In this document: piece after piece, positions 42,203 through 51,621 of the stretch | How the letters are laid out: the number at the start of each line of letters is the position of its first letter | How positions within the stretch are numbered: the first letter of the stretch is position 1 | DNA from: CAZUTO01 sp964623085 | GTDB lineage: Bacteria; Pseudomonadota; Gammaproteobacteria; Pseudomonadales; GM7GCV1 | NCBI GenBank assembly: GCA_964623085.1 | Contig: CAZUTO010000014.1 | Location: 1-51,921, forward strand | Length of the DNA: 51,921 nucleotides | Direction: 5' to 3' | Made by a program: the position numbers and the translations under genes | Notes under the pieces: generated by a model | The model's database searches: none | The model's input: only the letters and a program-made list of their open reading frames with translations | Told to the model about the DNA's origin: nothing

Positions 42203-43044
42203 AGCTCGCTCCATCGGTTCTTAAAGCGAAGATTTATCATAAGCGCTTGTTTCCCAAAGAGAACAAATTCAGTTATCGGCTGATGTATCTTGCGTTGCCG
42301 CTTAGTAAGCTCAATACATTGTCGATCCGGCCATTTTTCGGAGCAAACCGTGCCGGAATTATGAGTGTCTGGAATCGCGACCATGGTGACCGCAAGAACA
42401 GGGATTTACGAGATTGGGTGAATCAAGTTTTGGCGGAGAATGGTGTGACCGAACTAGGTGGCGAAATAGTGTTAGTCACACTGCCACGGTTATTTGGCTA
42501 TGTATTTAATCCTGTGAGTTTTTGGTTGTGTCATAAGCCCAATGGTGAACTTCATACGGTCATAGCTGAGGTCAACAATACCTTTGGCGAAAGTCACAAC
42601 TATGTATGTGTGGCGCGCGATGATGGTACTATTCAGCCAACAGATCGTTTTTATGCAGACAAAGAATTCCATGTTTCGCCTTTTTTGGATCGAGCAGGTC
42701 ACTATTGTTTTAAATTTGACACCTTGCGTGATGATTTTATCGGAATAGGTATTGATTATTTCGACCATGAAAATCGATTGCAGCTACAGACCTCTATCGC
42801 AGCAAACTTTTGTCCAATGACAATGTCTAACTTGCTTAGAGGTTGGATAAGCAGCCCATTGATGTCACTTAAGGCCATTTCACTCATACATTGGCAGGCG
42901 ATTAAATTGCTTTTTAAGTCTGCGGAATATAGACCAAAACCTGAGCAGCACCGCTGGTATCACACCTGTGCAGCAGGTCATGCGTTTGATCTAGCAAGTC
43001 AGCAGGATAAGCTTAAATCTGAGGCTAAACATTCATGTACATGA
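42199..43044 (+). CDS. DUF1365 family protein
   Basis: 281 residues. Typical features are the start APSVLKAKIYHKRLFPKENKF-like, the block LVTLPRLFGYVFNPVSFWLC, then EVNNTFGESHNY and KEFHVSPFLD. The molecular function is unknown, but it is a constant member of the Cfa-like operon. It overlaps its upstream neighbour by four bases and the methyltransferase gene by ten. Confidence 0.9.
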   Translation: MKLAPSVLKAKIYHKRLFPKENKFSYRLMYLALPLSKLNTLSIRPFFGANRAGIMSVWNRDHGDRKNRDLRDWVNQVLAENGVTELGGEIVLVTLPRLFGYVFNPVSFWLCHKPNGELHTVIAEVNNTFGESHNYVCVARDDGTIQPTDRFYADKEFHVSPFLDRAGHYCFKFDTLRDDFIGIGIDYFDHENRLQLQTSIAANFCPMTMSNLLRGWISSPLMSLKAISLIHWQAIKLLFKSAEYRPKPEQHRWYHTCAAGHAFDLASQQDKLKSEAKHSCT

Positions 43045-44192
43045 ATCATGTCCGGTCGCGCTTTTTTAAGGCGCTAGACCAAATTCAATATGGGCATATT
43101 AATATTGTCGCTCCAGATGGACACACCTACGCGTTTGCAGGTGACAAGCCTGGACCGAAGGTCGAGGTGGAGCTTGACGATTGGCGCGTGTTGCTGAGCC
43201 TCGCAGCCAAAGGTCAGATAGGGATGACAGAAGAGTATCGGGATGCTCGGATTAGAACGAACAATCTGGTCGGTCTAATAGAATTGGCGCTCATTAATGA
43301 TCGATCAATGCAGCCTTATATTTCAGGCGGTTTCTTGGCACGCTGCTTTTCGCAATTGTCGTATTTACTAAGCGCCAATACCCTTCGCGGTAGTCGTCGA
43401 AATATTCATGCCCATTACGATCTCGGGAACGAGTTTTACAAGCTATGGCTCGACCCCTCTATGACATATTCATCGGCTATTTTTGCCGAAGATGAAGATC
43501 TAACCAGCGCACAAAATAATAAATACGACAGGATATTAGAACGCCTAGAAAGGCCGTCCGGGAGCCTTATTGAGTTGGGCTGCGGTTGGGGTGGATTTGC
43601 CGAACGTGCGCTCGAGAAAGGTGATTTCGATATTAAAGGTATTACTCTTTCAAACGAACAGTGGCGCTATGCAAATGACCGGCTGGGTAATACCGCCAAT
43701 ATCGCGGTAGAGGATTATCGCGCGCAACAAGGCAAATATCAGAACCTTGTTTCGATAGAGATGTTCGAAGCAGTCGGAGAGCGTTATTGGCCGTCGTACT
43801 TTCGTAAAGTGAAAGACCTCCTCGATAAAAAGGGTACCGCATTGATACAGACCATCGTTATCGGAGAGCGTTGGTTTGATAAATATAGGTGGGGTTCAGA
43901 CATGATTCGGACCTTTGTGTTTCCAGGCGGTATGTTGCCTTCGCCAGAGCGTTTTTATATCGAAGCCGAGAATGCAGGGTTGAAGGTGGGAGATGATTTT
44001 CGTTTTGGCGCCGACTACGCGAAGACCTTGGAACATTGGCAGCAAAGTTTTGAGTCCCAACTGCCAAAAGTGGAAGCCTTGGGTTTTGATGAACAATTTA
44101 TTCGTGTTTGGAAATTCTATCTTGCAGCCTGTATTGCAGGATTCCGACAGGGTAGAACCGATGTGATGCAGGTAGAGCTGACTCATGCGTAG
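43035..44192 (+). CDS. Cyclopropane-fatty-acyl-phospholipid synthase-like methyltransferase
   Basis: 385 residues. The SAM-binding motif ELGCGWGGFAERA lies in the middle. It is preceded by NIHAHYDLGNEFYKLWLDPSMTYSS and followed by SIEMFEAVGERYWPSYF, IQTIVIGERWFDKY and FPGGMLPSP, all typical of Cfa. It adds a carbon from SAM to unsaturated acyl chains of membrane phospholipids. In this operon context (with FAD oxidoreductase and DUF1365) the product may be a methylated or furan-type fatty acid rather than a cyclopropane; that is inference. The first ATG is 43035, another lies two codons later. Confidence 0.9.
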   Translation: MYMNHVRSRFFKALDQIQYGHINIVAPDGHTYAFAGDKPGPKVEVELDDWRVLLSLAAKGQIGMTEEYRDARIRTNNLVGLIELALINDRSMQPYISGGFLARCFSQLSYLLSANTLRGSRRNIHAHYDLGNEFYKLWLDPSMTYSSAIFAEDEDLTSAQNNKYDRILERLERPSGSLIELGCGWGGFAERALEKGDFDIKGITLSNEQWRYANDRLGNTANIAVEDYRAQQGKYQNLVSIEMFEAVGERYWPSYFRKVKDLLDKKGTALIQTIVIGERWFDKYRWGSDMIRTFVFPGGMLPSPERFYIEAENAGLKVGDDFRFGADYAKTLEHWQQSFESQLPKVEALGFDEQFIRVWKFYLAACIAGFRQGRTDVMQVELTHA

Positions 44193-44700
44193 CTTCGTTC
44201 TGTTATTTATATTGCTCTTAGCGCAAGCGGGTGCTGCTGAAACGGTATTACCCGATGTGCTCGACTCGCCGGAATTAGTAGGGAGCGGTCAGTATCGCTT
44301 GATGTTGATGAAGATTTACGAGGCAGAGCTCTATAGTAATGATGGTGAGTTTGATGTGTCTCAGCCGTTTGCACTTAAGCTCACATATTCAAGGAAGCTC
44401 AAGGGCGAAGCCATTACAGATAAATCGGTCGATCTGATTCGTCGGCAAGGCATTGAAGACGAGGATGTATTAGCCGCCTGGTATCAGGAATTGGCAGATA
44501 TTTTTCCAGATGTAAAAAAAGGCACTGAAATCGTCGGAGCCCACGAGGCTGGCGTCGGGGCAAGTTTTTATGTCGACGGCGAATTCGTTGGCAAGATTGT
44601 TGATCCCGCATTATGTGAAAGCTTCTTCGGTATTTGGCTTGGGCAGGATACTGTCGCTCCGAGACTGCGATCTGATCTTCTCAATTTGACGACTGATTAG
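44185..44700 (+). CDS. Exported chalcone-isomerase-like protein
   Basis: 171 residues. A signal peptide (1-18, ending GAAE) is followed by a chalcone-isomerase-like fold: VGSGQYRLMLMKIYEAELYS, LKLTYSRKLKGEAITDKSVDLI, then GTEIVGAHEAG and FVGKIVDPALCESFFGIWLG. Bacterial members are not flavonoid enzymes; they may bind fatty acids. It overlaps the Cfa-like gene by eight bases. Confidence 0.85.
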   Translation: MRSFVLLFILLLAQAGAAETVLPDVLDSPELVGSGQYRLMLMKIYEAELYSNDGEFDVSQPFALKLTYSRKLKGEAITDKSVDLIRRQGIEDEDVLAAWYQELADIFPDVKKGTEIVGAHEAGVGASFYVDGEFVGKIVDPALCESFFGIWLGQDTVAPRLRSDLLNLTTD

Positions 44701-44714
44701 CGTTTGTAACGCCA

Positions 44715-46016
44715 ATGAGTGAGTCAGTCAGCCGCTCGAACCTCTTTCGCTACGCATTCCTAGCAACACCGCTTGCCTTTGCGGGCCTTCCGATCTATAT
44801 GCTCGCGCCAGATTTTTACTCCGTCCACCTGTCGGTTAGCTTAGCTACGCTGGGTATCGGCTTGTTATTTCTTAGGCTATTCGACGCATTCATCGATCCT
44901 CTGCTGGGTGCGTTTATAGACCGTTTCATCGCGCATTCGAAAATGGTCTCAGTCTGTTCTTGCGTAACACTCGGCGTCGGCTTTTTTATGCTTTTTTCAC
45001 CGCCATCCGGTCTTGGTGTTTACGCTGTGTTTTGGTTTTTTGCCTCGATATTTGTCGTTACGCTCGCATTCAGTACATTGACCATTCTGTATGGCGCGGT
45101 TGGCGCTATCTGGGCCTCAGAAAAGTCCGCGCAAACGATGATAACCAGTTATCGAGAAGCTATGACGCTCGTGGGGTTTATCTTGTCCATTTCGATTCCA
45201 TTTGTGCTTATGGAGGTGACGACCGCAACGCGGGCCTTTTTGATACTGACTGGGTTGTTTTTATGTTTGTTAATTCCTGCTTTTATTCGATACATACCGG
45301 TTCAGACTGCGGTTATAAATAAACCGAGTAGTCCAGATCAGTCTATTCAGAGTGAGAGCCAGCGTGAGAGTATAGGTCGGCCAAATAGCTCGATTGCTTT
45401 TCTTTATCTATCCTATGCCATTTCATCTTTGGGAACTGCGCTTCCCGCCGTGCTGGTTATTTTTTTCGTTAGAGATTATCTCGGCAGCCAAGTTTTGGTT
45501 GGGTTGGCGTTGCTCCTCTACTTTTTTTTTGGCGCCCTGAGTATGCCAGTTTGGCACCGTTTGGCAGGGCAGGTTGGCAAACATAGGGCATGGCAGATAT
45601 CCATGATGCTGTCGATCCTAAGTTTTACTTGGGTTTTCTTGCTCGCGCCAGGAGACTTCGGACTTTACGTGGTTATCTGTCTTTTATCGGGTCTCGCTCT
45701 TGGCGGTGAAATGGCCATACCTCCTTCGATCTTGGCGGAGTACATAGATGGCGGTGCAAGTAGCCAGTCCGCTGCGAAAAAGTATTCTGGCTTAACGATG
45801 ATTTCTAAGTTGTCACTTGCTGTTTGTGCGGGATTGTCTTTACCGTTACTTAGTTACGTGGGTTTCGTAGCAGGCGATGAGAATTCTGAGAATAGCCTGA
45901 GCGTGTTAGTGTTTCTCTATGGGGCTTTGCCAGGAATACTTAGATTGATCGCTTTATTGATCACCCAATATTGGATTCAAGTTGAGAAAATGAGAAAGAA
46001 ACATGGTCAAAAATAA
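44715..46016 (+). CDS. MFS transporter (GPH-like)
   Basis: 433 residues with about twelve hydrophobic segments. Family signatures are LRLFDAFIDPLLGAFIDR in the first half and a charged loop near residue 215 between the two six-helix halves. The layout is like the GPH/MFS_2 permeases often found in this operon. The cargo is unknown, perhaps a lipid or lysolipid by context. Confidence 0.85.
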   Translation: MSESVSRSNLFRYAFLATPLAFAGLPIYMLAPDFYSVHLSVSLATLGIGLLFLRLFDAFIDPLLGAFIDRFIAHSKMVSVCSCVTLGVGFFMLFSPPSGLGVYAVFWFFASIFVVTLAFSTLTILYGAVGAIWASEKSAQTMITSYREAMTLVGFILSISIPFVLMEVTTATRAFLILTGLFLCLLIPAFIRYIPVQTAVINKPSSPDQSIQSESQRESIGRPNSSIAFLYLSYAISSLGTALPAVLVIFFVRDYLGSQVLVGLALLLYFFFGALSMPVWHRLAGQVGKHRAWQISMMLSILSFTWVFLLAPGDFGLYVVICLLSGLALGGEMAIPPSILAEYIDGGASSQSAAKKYSGLTMISKLSLAVCAGLSLPLLSYVGFVAGDENSENSLSVLVFLYGALPGILRLIALLITQYWIQVEKMRKKHGQK

Positions 46017-46530
46017 CCTTTTACTACTGGGAGTGTGTCTGATGCTTAGCGGATGTTTTAGCACCGATGTTGAACACTATGTTAATCAGGAGCCTGAGAT
46101 AAATCTCCGTGAGTTTTTCGACGGGGAAGTTCGTGGTTGGGGGTTAGTGCAGGATCGAAAGGGGCGTGTGGTTAAGCGGTTCGACTTTGATATGGTTTGC
46201 CATTGGGATGGCACAAATGGAGTGTTGGATGAAGCCTTCGTTTATTATGACGGGACAAAGCAAAATAGAAGTTGGCGTATCGAAGACCTAGGCGGCGGGA
46301 AGTATAGCGGCCAAGCAGATGATGTAGTCGGCCATGCAGAGATCGCCGAGTCCGGAAACGCATTGAATTTAAAATATGAGTTAGTTGTGCCAGTGGGCGG
46401 ATCAGATTACCGATTCAAATTTGATGACTGGATGTGGAAGATGAACGATGGTGTGGTAATCAATCGCGCAGTAATGAAAAAATTTGGTATTCGGATCGCT
46501 GAATTAACGGTGGTTATGCAGAAAAAGTGA
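46003..46530 (+). CDS. DUF3833 lipoprotein
   Basis: 175 residues. The lipoprotein signal ends in LSGC. The body matches DUF3833: INLREFFDGEVRGWGLVQDRKGRV near the N-terminus and FKFDDWMWKMNDGVVINRAVMKKFG near the end. It is probably in the outer membrane facing the periplasm. Its role is unknown but it is regularly in Cfa-like operons. It overlaps the MFS gene by 14 bases. Confidence 0.9.
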   Translation: MVKNNLLLLGVCLMLSGCFSTDVEHYVNQEPEINLREFFDGEVRGWGLVQDRKGRVVKRFDFDMVCHWDGTNGVLDEAFVYYDGTKQNRSWRIEDLGGGKYSGQADDVVGHAEIAESGNALNLKYELVVPVGGSDYRFKFDDWMWKMNDGVVINRAVMKKFGIRIAELTVVMQKK

Positions 46531-47297
46531 GCCGCGTGGATATACAATTTTATCAGGGTCGACGAATATGGGTTATCGGTGCGAGCACCGGAATCGGGAA
46601 AGCGCTTGTGATAGAACTAGCGTCCAGAGGCGCTGATGTTATTGCTTCGGCGCGAAACGAGGAGGCACTGCGTGCCTTAAGTGATCACTCTGATCATATC
46701 TCTAGCTTACCGCTCGATGTGGCACAAGAGGATGGTATAGCGCAGGCCATAGATAAACTACGTGAGTCAGACACCATGCCTGACACGATTGTGTTTGTTG
46801 CTGCGCATTACGAGCCATGTGCGATTCATGGTATTCAACCTACTGATTTAAAGACAACGATTAGTGTCAACCTTTGGGCGCCGATAGAACTTACGCGGCT
46901 TTTATTGCCAATATTCTACCAGCGTAAAAGCGGACAACTTGCGTTTGTGGCTAGTGTTGCTGGATATCGCGGTCTCCCAAAAGGGCAGCCCTACAGTGCG
47001 ACTAAGGCGGGTCTCATCAACTTCGCGGAATCGCTCTATTTAGAAGCTCGCAGCAAAGGTGTCGATGTGAAGCTAGTCAATCCGGGATTCGTTGAAACGC
47101 CAATGACGGATAAGAATAATTTTACTATGCCGGAAATGATCTCTACAGAAGAAGCGGCAATGCATATTGCGGAAGGGCTCTCCGGCAATGAATTTGAAAT
47201 TCATTTTCCAAAAAAATTCACCCGGAAACTAAAATTACTGCGGACGCTTCCTTACGGTATTTTCTTTAAATTGGCCGGGAAATTGATCCCGAAATAG
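46527..47297 (+). CDS. Short-chain dehydrogenase/reductase
   Basis: 256 residues. The cofactor motif GASTGIG is at 18-24. Catalytic Tyr156 and Lys160 are in YSATK, with Ser in VASVAG upstream. The pattern is a classical SDR, presumably NADP(H)-linked because of the Arg in ASARN. The start is GTG 46527, overlapping the DUF3833 stop by four bases. It is the last gene of the operon; its substrate is unknown. Confidence 0.9.
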   Translation: MSRVDIQFYQGRRIWVIGASTGIGKALVIELASRGADVIASARNEEALRALSDHSDHISSLPLDVAQEDGIAQAIDKLRESDTMPDTIVFVAAHYEPCAIHGIQPTDLKTTISVNLWAPIELTRLLLPIFYQRKSGQLAFVASVAGYRGLPKGQPYSATKAGLINFAESLYLEARSKGVDVKLVNPGFVETPMTDKNNFTMPEMISTEEAAMHIAEGLSGNEFEIHFPKKFTRKLKLLRTLPYGIFFKLAGKLIPK

Positions 47298-47313
47298 GTC
47301 GTGGAGAAAGCGG

Positions 47314-47345
47314 TCTGATATGGTAAAGCGATCTGATATAGTAAA
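47314..47345 (+). repeat. 18-bp-period direct repeat before tRNA-Arg
   Basis: tctgatatggtaaa (47314-47327) recurs as tctgatatagtaaa (47332-47345). A weaker third copy overlaps a TATAGT -10-like box at 47363-47368 just before the tRNA. It may be a promoter-region duplication. Confidence 0.5.
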
Positions 47346-47379
47346 TAAAGTGGCTTTCTGAGTATAGTAGCCCCGCGGC

Positions 47380-47455
47380 CTCCCCATAGTTCAACAGGAT
47401 AGAATAGGGGCCTCCTAAGCTCTAGATCCAGGTTCGAGTCCTGGTGGGGAGGCCA
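47380..47455 (+). tRNA. tRNA-Arg (anticodon CCT)
   Basis: 76 bases with CCA. The acceptor ctcccca pairs with tggggag, discriminator G. The anticodon loop is ctcctaa and the T-arm ccaggttcgagtcctgg. The anticodon stem uses two G-U pairs but folds normally. Confidence 0.93.
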
Positions 47456-47469
47456 ATGTTATAAGTTGG

Positions 47470-48174
47470 TTAGTGTTTGTCCAGCATCAAGTCTCTTGCG
47501 TTGTTGAGTAACGAGGCCAAATAGTCACTGCCGCCCTTGTCGGGATGCACTCTTCCTATAAGGCGCCGATGTGCCTGATTAATTTCATCCTTATCTGCAT
47601 TTGGGGGCACGCCAAGAATTTCAGCGGCTTCCTCAACACTCATCGCGCCGTTTTGGTTAGGTGCACTTTTGTGGTTATTTGTATTCTGAAAACGTCGGGC
47701 GAGATACATCTGTAACAAATAAGTCGACTTTTTATCTTTAGACCGACAATAGGTAAGCAGTTCTTCTAGTTCTTGCTCGGTTAGGCTGTCTAGATTTTTC
47801 CCGGCGCTTGGTCCGTCAAGCACACGGCCACTTACTTCTCCGCTAGAGAAGGTAATCCGAACTTCAATAATTGCGCTTTTTAGTGTTCGTGGTTGCGCCG
47901 CGTTTGCGCCATAAAGCCGAGCGAAAAGTGGAAACCAGCGTATGAGTAGGTTCAGGCCGATTTTTAAAAAAGCCAGTAGGCCAGCAAACAGAGCACCGAG
48001 CGGATGTATACGACCACTAATCGCAAGTAACACGATCAGCACAAGTAACCCGATAACGATGGTTTGGAAAGCAAATTTCCTTTTCGCACGTGAAGAGGCT
48101 AGTTGGCGCCAGCGCTGCCAGACCAAAAAACCACCAACGATTAGAACTAACCCGATCAGCTTCCCCAACTTCAA
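47470..48174 (-). CDS. Membrane-anchored J-domain protein
   Basis: 234 residues. Hydrophobic segments are near 5-20, 36-55 and 60-80. A soluble region ends in a C-terminal J domain (about 180-234) with EILGVPPNADKDEINQAHRRLIGRVHPDKGGSDYL. The HPD tripeptide that triggers DnaK ATPase is intact. The C-terminal J domain behind membrane segments resembles TIM14/Pam18-like bacterial co-chaperones (DjlA/DjlC class). It probably recruits DnaK to the inner membrane. Confidence 0.88.
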   Translation of the reverse strand: MKLGKLIGLVLIVGGFLVWQRWRQLASSRAKRKFAFQTIVIGLLVLIVLLAISGRIHPLGALFAGLLAFLKIGLNLLIRWFPLFARLYGANAAQPRTLKSAIIEVRITFSSGEVSGRVLDGPSAGKNLDSLTEQELEELLTYCRSKDKKSTYLLQMYLARRFQNTNNHKSAPNQNGAMSVEEAAEILGVPPNADKDEINQAHRRLIGRVHPDKGGSDYLASLLNNARDLMLDKH

Positions 48175-48180
48175 GTACCT

Positions 48181-48963
48181 CTATTTTGGATGTGCTTGGA
48201 TATAACCATTGACTTCATTGAGACAGATGGGAGATTGGAACAACTCACTTAAGCGCTTTTCGGTGAGCAGGCTTTCTCGTGATCCGTCGGCAACAATGCT
48301 GCCTTTCTGCAATAAGATAATACGCTTAATTTGTGGTGGAATCTCATGAAGATGGTGAGTAACTAAGATAATAGCGATACCTTCGGAGATGAGTTGTCGA
48401 ATGATTTCCAGATATTGGAAACTCGCTGCTATATCCAGCCCGGTGGTGGGTTCATCAAGGATAAGCGTTCTTGGCTGGTGCACCAGTGCTCGAGCTAAGA
48501 GTAAGCGTCTCTGTTGCCCTGTAGAGAGTGCGTCGAATGGTGTGGATAGAATATTTACGATACCCAACTTGTCCATGATCGCTTCAGCAGAGGATCGCTG
48601 TTCCCGCGTAATTTCATAGTGTTGCCACAAACTGTTCGAGTCAAAGAACCCGGAGATAACAACTTCTAGACCTGGCGTTGCAGGATGATAGTTCTGCTGA
48701 AGGTCCGGCGAGACGACACCGATATCTGCGCGATAGTCCCGTTTGATGATGTGTTTCTCGCCACGGATATGAATATAGCTATCGTCTCGTTCAAGAGGAT
48801 ATATCTCCCTACCTAATAGCTTTATGAGGCTCGATTTTCCGGCCCCATTTGGGCCAAGAACAGCAAGGCTTTCACCATGGTTGATGTTTAGATTTATATT
48901 CCTGAGTGCCAGCTGATCCCTCCGTTTTACGGAGCAATTTTTAATGGTGATAAACGGAGTCAT
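48181..48963 (-). CDS. ABC transporter-type ATP-binding protein without visible permease
   Basis: 260 residues. Walker A is GPNGAGKSS, the signature LSTGQQRRLLLARAL, Walker B LILDEPTTGLD and the H-loop THHLHEIP. It resembles the single-domain YlmA/ModF-like ATPases. No membrane subunit lies beside it, so it may not be a transporter part. The start is ATG 48963; an in-frame TTG at 48999 would add 12 residues. It is six bases upstream of the J-domain gene in the same direction. Confidence 0.82.
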   Translation of the reverse strand: MTPFITIKNCSVKRRDQLALRNINLNINHGESLAVLGPNGAGKSSLIKLLGREIYPLERDDSYIHIRGEKHIIKRDYRADIGVVSPDLQQNYHPATPGLEVVISGFFDSNSLWQHYEITREQRSSAEAIMDKLGIVNILSTPFDALSTGQQRRLLLARALVHQPRTLILDEPTTGLDIAASFQYLEIIRQLISEGIAIILVTHHLHEIPPQIKRIILLQKGSIVADGSRESLLTEKRLSELFQSPICLNEVNGYIQAHPK

Positions 48964-49085
48964 AGTAGATTGAAATGGACGGCTCAGTAAAAACGGCAAC
49001 CATAGATTGTACTCGCAGTTGCGTCAAAAACCTGTTCTGTATGAATGATATGATTTAGAGAGTTATATAAACCGTTGGAGGCACG

Positions 49086-49706
49086 ATGTTTGAAAAAGTG
49101 ATGTCTATGTTGCCCAAAAGCGACTGCTTGCCGGGACGCAATGAAGCCGTCTCGCTGGATGGAAAGCACGCGGTGAATGGCCAATCTTATTTCCCACCAT
49201 TCCCAGCCGATACAACGTCTATTATTTTTGGTATGGGGTGTTTTTGGGGCGCCGAGCGTTTGTTTTGGACATTGCCGGGGGCCTATGTCACGGCCGTAGG
49301 CTACGCTGGTGGTGACACTCACAATCCTACGTACCAGGAAGTCTGTAGCGGAATGACGAACCATACCGAGGTGGTATTGGTTGTGTATGAACCAGAAAAA
49401 CTGAGCTTGGATAGTCTGTTAAGTACGTTCTGGCAGGAGCATGATCCAACTCAGGGAATGGGTCAGGGTAATGACCGTGGTACGCAATATCGTTCTGCTA
49501 TTTTTGCTGAATCTGAAACCGAGCTTGAGTTGATCAATGCGTCGAGAGACCGATACCAGGCTCGTTTATCTGAGGCTGGCTATGGACAAATCACCACTGA
49601 AATCGGTCTAAATAAAACGTTTTATTATGCTGAAGATTATCACCAGCAGTATTTGTATAAAGTGCCGAACGGCTACTGTGGCTTGGCTGGAACGGGTGTC
49701 ACTTAG
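49086..49706 (+). CDS. msrA: Peptide-methionine (S)-S-oxide reductase
   Basis: Repairs the S form of methionine sulfoxide; msrB at 19728 handles the R form. 206 residues with an N-terminal extension, as in E. coli MsrA. Catalytic Cys52 is in GCFWGAE. Standard blocks are VGYAGG, HTEVV, WQEHDPTQGMGQGND and YAEDYHQQYL. A C-terminal Cys in NGYCGL is the probable recycling cysteine. Confidence 0.97.
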   Translation: MFEKVMSMLPKSDCLPGRNEAVSLDGKHAVNGQSYFPPFPADTTSIIFGMGCFWGAERLFWTLPGAYVTAVGYAGGDTHNPTYQEVCSGMTNHTEVVLVVYEPEKLSLDSLLSTFWQEHDPTQGMGQGNDRGTQYRSAIFAESETELELINASRDRYQARLSEAGYGQITTEIGLNKTFYYAEDYHQQYLYKVPNGYCGLAGTGVT

Positions 49707-49708
49707 AG

Positions 49709-49763
49709 TTGGAATGGATTTGCTCTGAATCTCACACAGAGACTAACTCAGAGTAAAATCCAA
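49709..49763. terminator. Imperfect hairpin between msrA and the exosortase gene
   Basis: The bases around ggaatggatttgctctg and cagagtaaaatccaattc are near-complementary and form an imperfect stem between the converging genes. It is weak evidence for a shared terminator. Confidence 0.35.
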
Positions 49764-51373
49764 TTCTGAGTCATGACTGCCCATATTCCCACCAGAATAT
49801 TGGCAGTGGCATGCGCAACGATCGGGCTCGACATAGTGTCAGAACGATATCGGGCAACGGCGAAAAGAGCACCAGCTACAGCGCCGGCTATCCAGTCGGC
49901 GTGCAGTAAGCCAAAAAGTAAGGATGTGATTACAAATGCGATTACCGAAAATTCTACGCGCCCGTGAGTCCTGAGGCTGATCCCGCCAATTCGATTCATA
50001 AGGTAGCATCGGAATACTAGTTCTTCCACGATGGGCGCAAATATCCAAAACCCCAATACACGAGCGATGCCCCAGATAGCAATGAGCCAGACTGGCAAGG
50101 CAAAAAGATGGCTTTGGAATGTGTCGTTAGCTTCTACGTCGGCTGGTATGAGCACTACCCACAACAGGGCGACGCAGAATCCAATCCCAATCGGCTCGAT
50201 CCAATTTTTTGGAATTCGAAGCTCATACTTGCTTAGGAAAAACAGCAGTGCGACAAATGCGACTACTAGCTTGATTGGATATAGATAGTCGAAATCTTCC
50301 TTAAATATGCCGGCAACCAAGGACGCGGCCATAAAGAAGATAAAAGGTATGAGAATGGCCGTGGCGAGTCCTGATTCTCTTATATCTTCAGTGGTTGGCT
50401 CGTAGACCTCACCTGAAGTTGACTGCAGCTTCGTCCAAGACGAAAACACGAAAATGATTAGCATCGCGATAAGGACAGAACTTATCCAACCAGCGACACT
50501 ATGAAAGCCTTCTACCGCGATTTCCGGTGAAATTGAGGCGCCGATGGCGATCAGTGCTGCTACACGCACGAAGTTAAAGAGCAGGGCGAGAACAGCTGCA
50601 ATAGGCAGTAGCAAAAACGCTTGCGGAAACGAAAGATGGTTTTTCGAGAAGTACAGATAGGCACTAGTGACACCTAGAGCCAGTGCCATCCCTTCTACTC
50701 CCGAGCACTCTGGGGCAATACGAACAACAAAGTCGTTAACACCGAGAAGCTTGGCTTCGACATCAATTAAGAGTGAGTCGTAAAATAAATTCAGAATAGC
50801 GTAGCTACTGTGCATGGTGAGATTGCTTAACGGCTCCCAGAGCAATCTCGCGCCAAGGCTTGTAAGCAACAATGCTAGCCCGCCCAATATCGAGATCACC
50901 AATGGTTTCTTGTATTCAGAGACAAAACTAAGCAGGTTGGTTGGAGAAGATATGACTAAAGCGAAAGTCACCGCGGTTGATAGTGTCAGGGCGATCCAAA
51001 TCGAAAACTGAATATTGCCAGCGGCTGCTGTACTACCGAAAACACTGAGTGTCGACCATAGAAATAGGGCAAAACAAAACGCGTGCAATGGAATGGCCCA
51101 ATAGTATCGGGATATTTCAGTGCCTTCCGCGAGCTTTTCGTCTATTTGGCTAAGATTCTTTGAAATGAATAGTGCAAATATTGCCGCGGATAGGATCATC
51201 CATTTCAGAATGTCTCCAGCGTAAGATATAAAGTAGGATGCTGAGCCGGATATGGTGACCGTGCGTGCATCAGCCAAGAAACTGACAGCCATGATTTCGG
51301 CACCGGCCAATAAAATGATAGCTAACCAAAAAAATTGTCGGAGTGAATCTGATGATTTGGTAGTCGTGTTCAT
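49748..51373 (-). CDS. xrtE: Exosortase E/protease fusion (XrtE-CPBP)
   Basis: 541 residues with many membrane segments. The exosortase part has the transpeptidase-like triad: Cys223 in PECSGVEG, Arg270 in NFVRVAAL and His291 in FHSVAG. After about residue 370 comes a CPBP/CAAX-type intramembrane protease domain with EExxxR (Glu450, Glu451, Arg455), FGLLHAD and HATANI. This two-domain layout is the known exosortase E/protease of the VPEID-CTERM system. It would cut and process proteins with a C-terminal sorting signal at the inner membrane. The gene just upstream, cut by the window end, encodes a possible substrate. Confidence 0.9.
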   Translation of the reverse strand: MNTTTKSSDSLRQFFWLAIILLAGAEIMAVSFLADARTVTISGSASYFISYAGDILKWMILSAAIFALFISKNLSQIDEKLAEGTEISRYYWAIPLHAFCFALFLWSTLSVFGSTAAAGNIQFSIWIALTLSTAVTFALVISSPTNLLSFVSEYKKPLVISILGGLALLLTSLGARLLWEPLSNLTMHSSYAILNLFYDSLLIDVEAKLLGVNDFVVRIAPECSGVEGMALALGVTSAYLYFSKNHLSFPQAFLLLPIAAVLALLFNFVRVAALIAIGASISPEIAVEGFHSVAGWISSVLIAMLIIFVFSSWTKLQSTSGEVYEPTTEDIRESGLATAILIPFIFFMAASLVAGIFKEDFDYLYPIKLVVAFVALLFFLSKYELRIPKNWIEPIGIGFCVALLWVVLIPADVEANDTFQSHLFALPVWLIAIWGIARVLGFWIFAPIVEELVFRCYLMNRIGGISLRTHGRVEFSVIAFVITSLLFGLLHADWIAGAVAGALFAVARYRSDTMSSPIVAHATANILVGIWAVMTQNWILL

Positions 51374-51493
51374 ACGTCGTATAGAATTACTTTTAGCTAT
51401 CTACGAAACTCGAATTAAAGCGTAAAATTCTCTCAATGATTTGATGAAGCACTGAGGTTTATATAGCCCCAACATTCGGGTGGCACATATTAC

Positions 51494-51592
51494 CCTGACT
51501 TTACGCTGAGGTCAGGTGCTGATGGGTTAATCTAAAACAAAGTGCAAATGCTAATCCGCGCCCAGATTTTGCTTGTAAGTCAGCTCTGGGCG
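51494..51592. repeat. Inverted repeats between exosortase and upstream gene
   Basis: cctgac/gtcagg (51494-51499, 51511-51516) and cgcccaga/tctgggcg (51559-51566, 51585-51592) lie in the 248-base gap. Neither has a T-tract, so they are hairpins of unknown role. Confidence 0.4.
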
Positions 51593-51621
51593 ATGTGATT
51601 GGTTGTTTTCTTGAATCAGTG

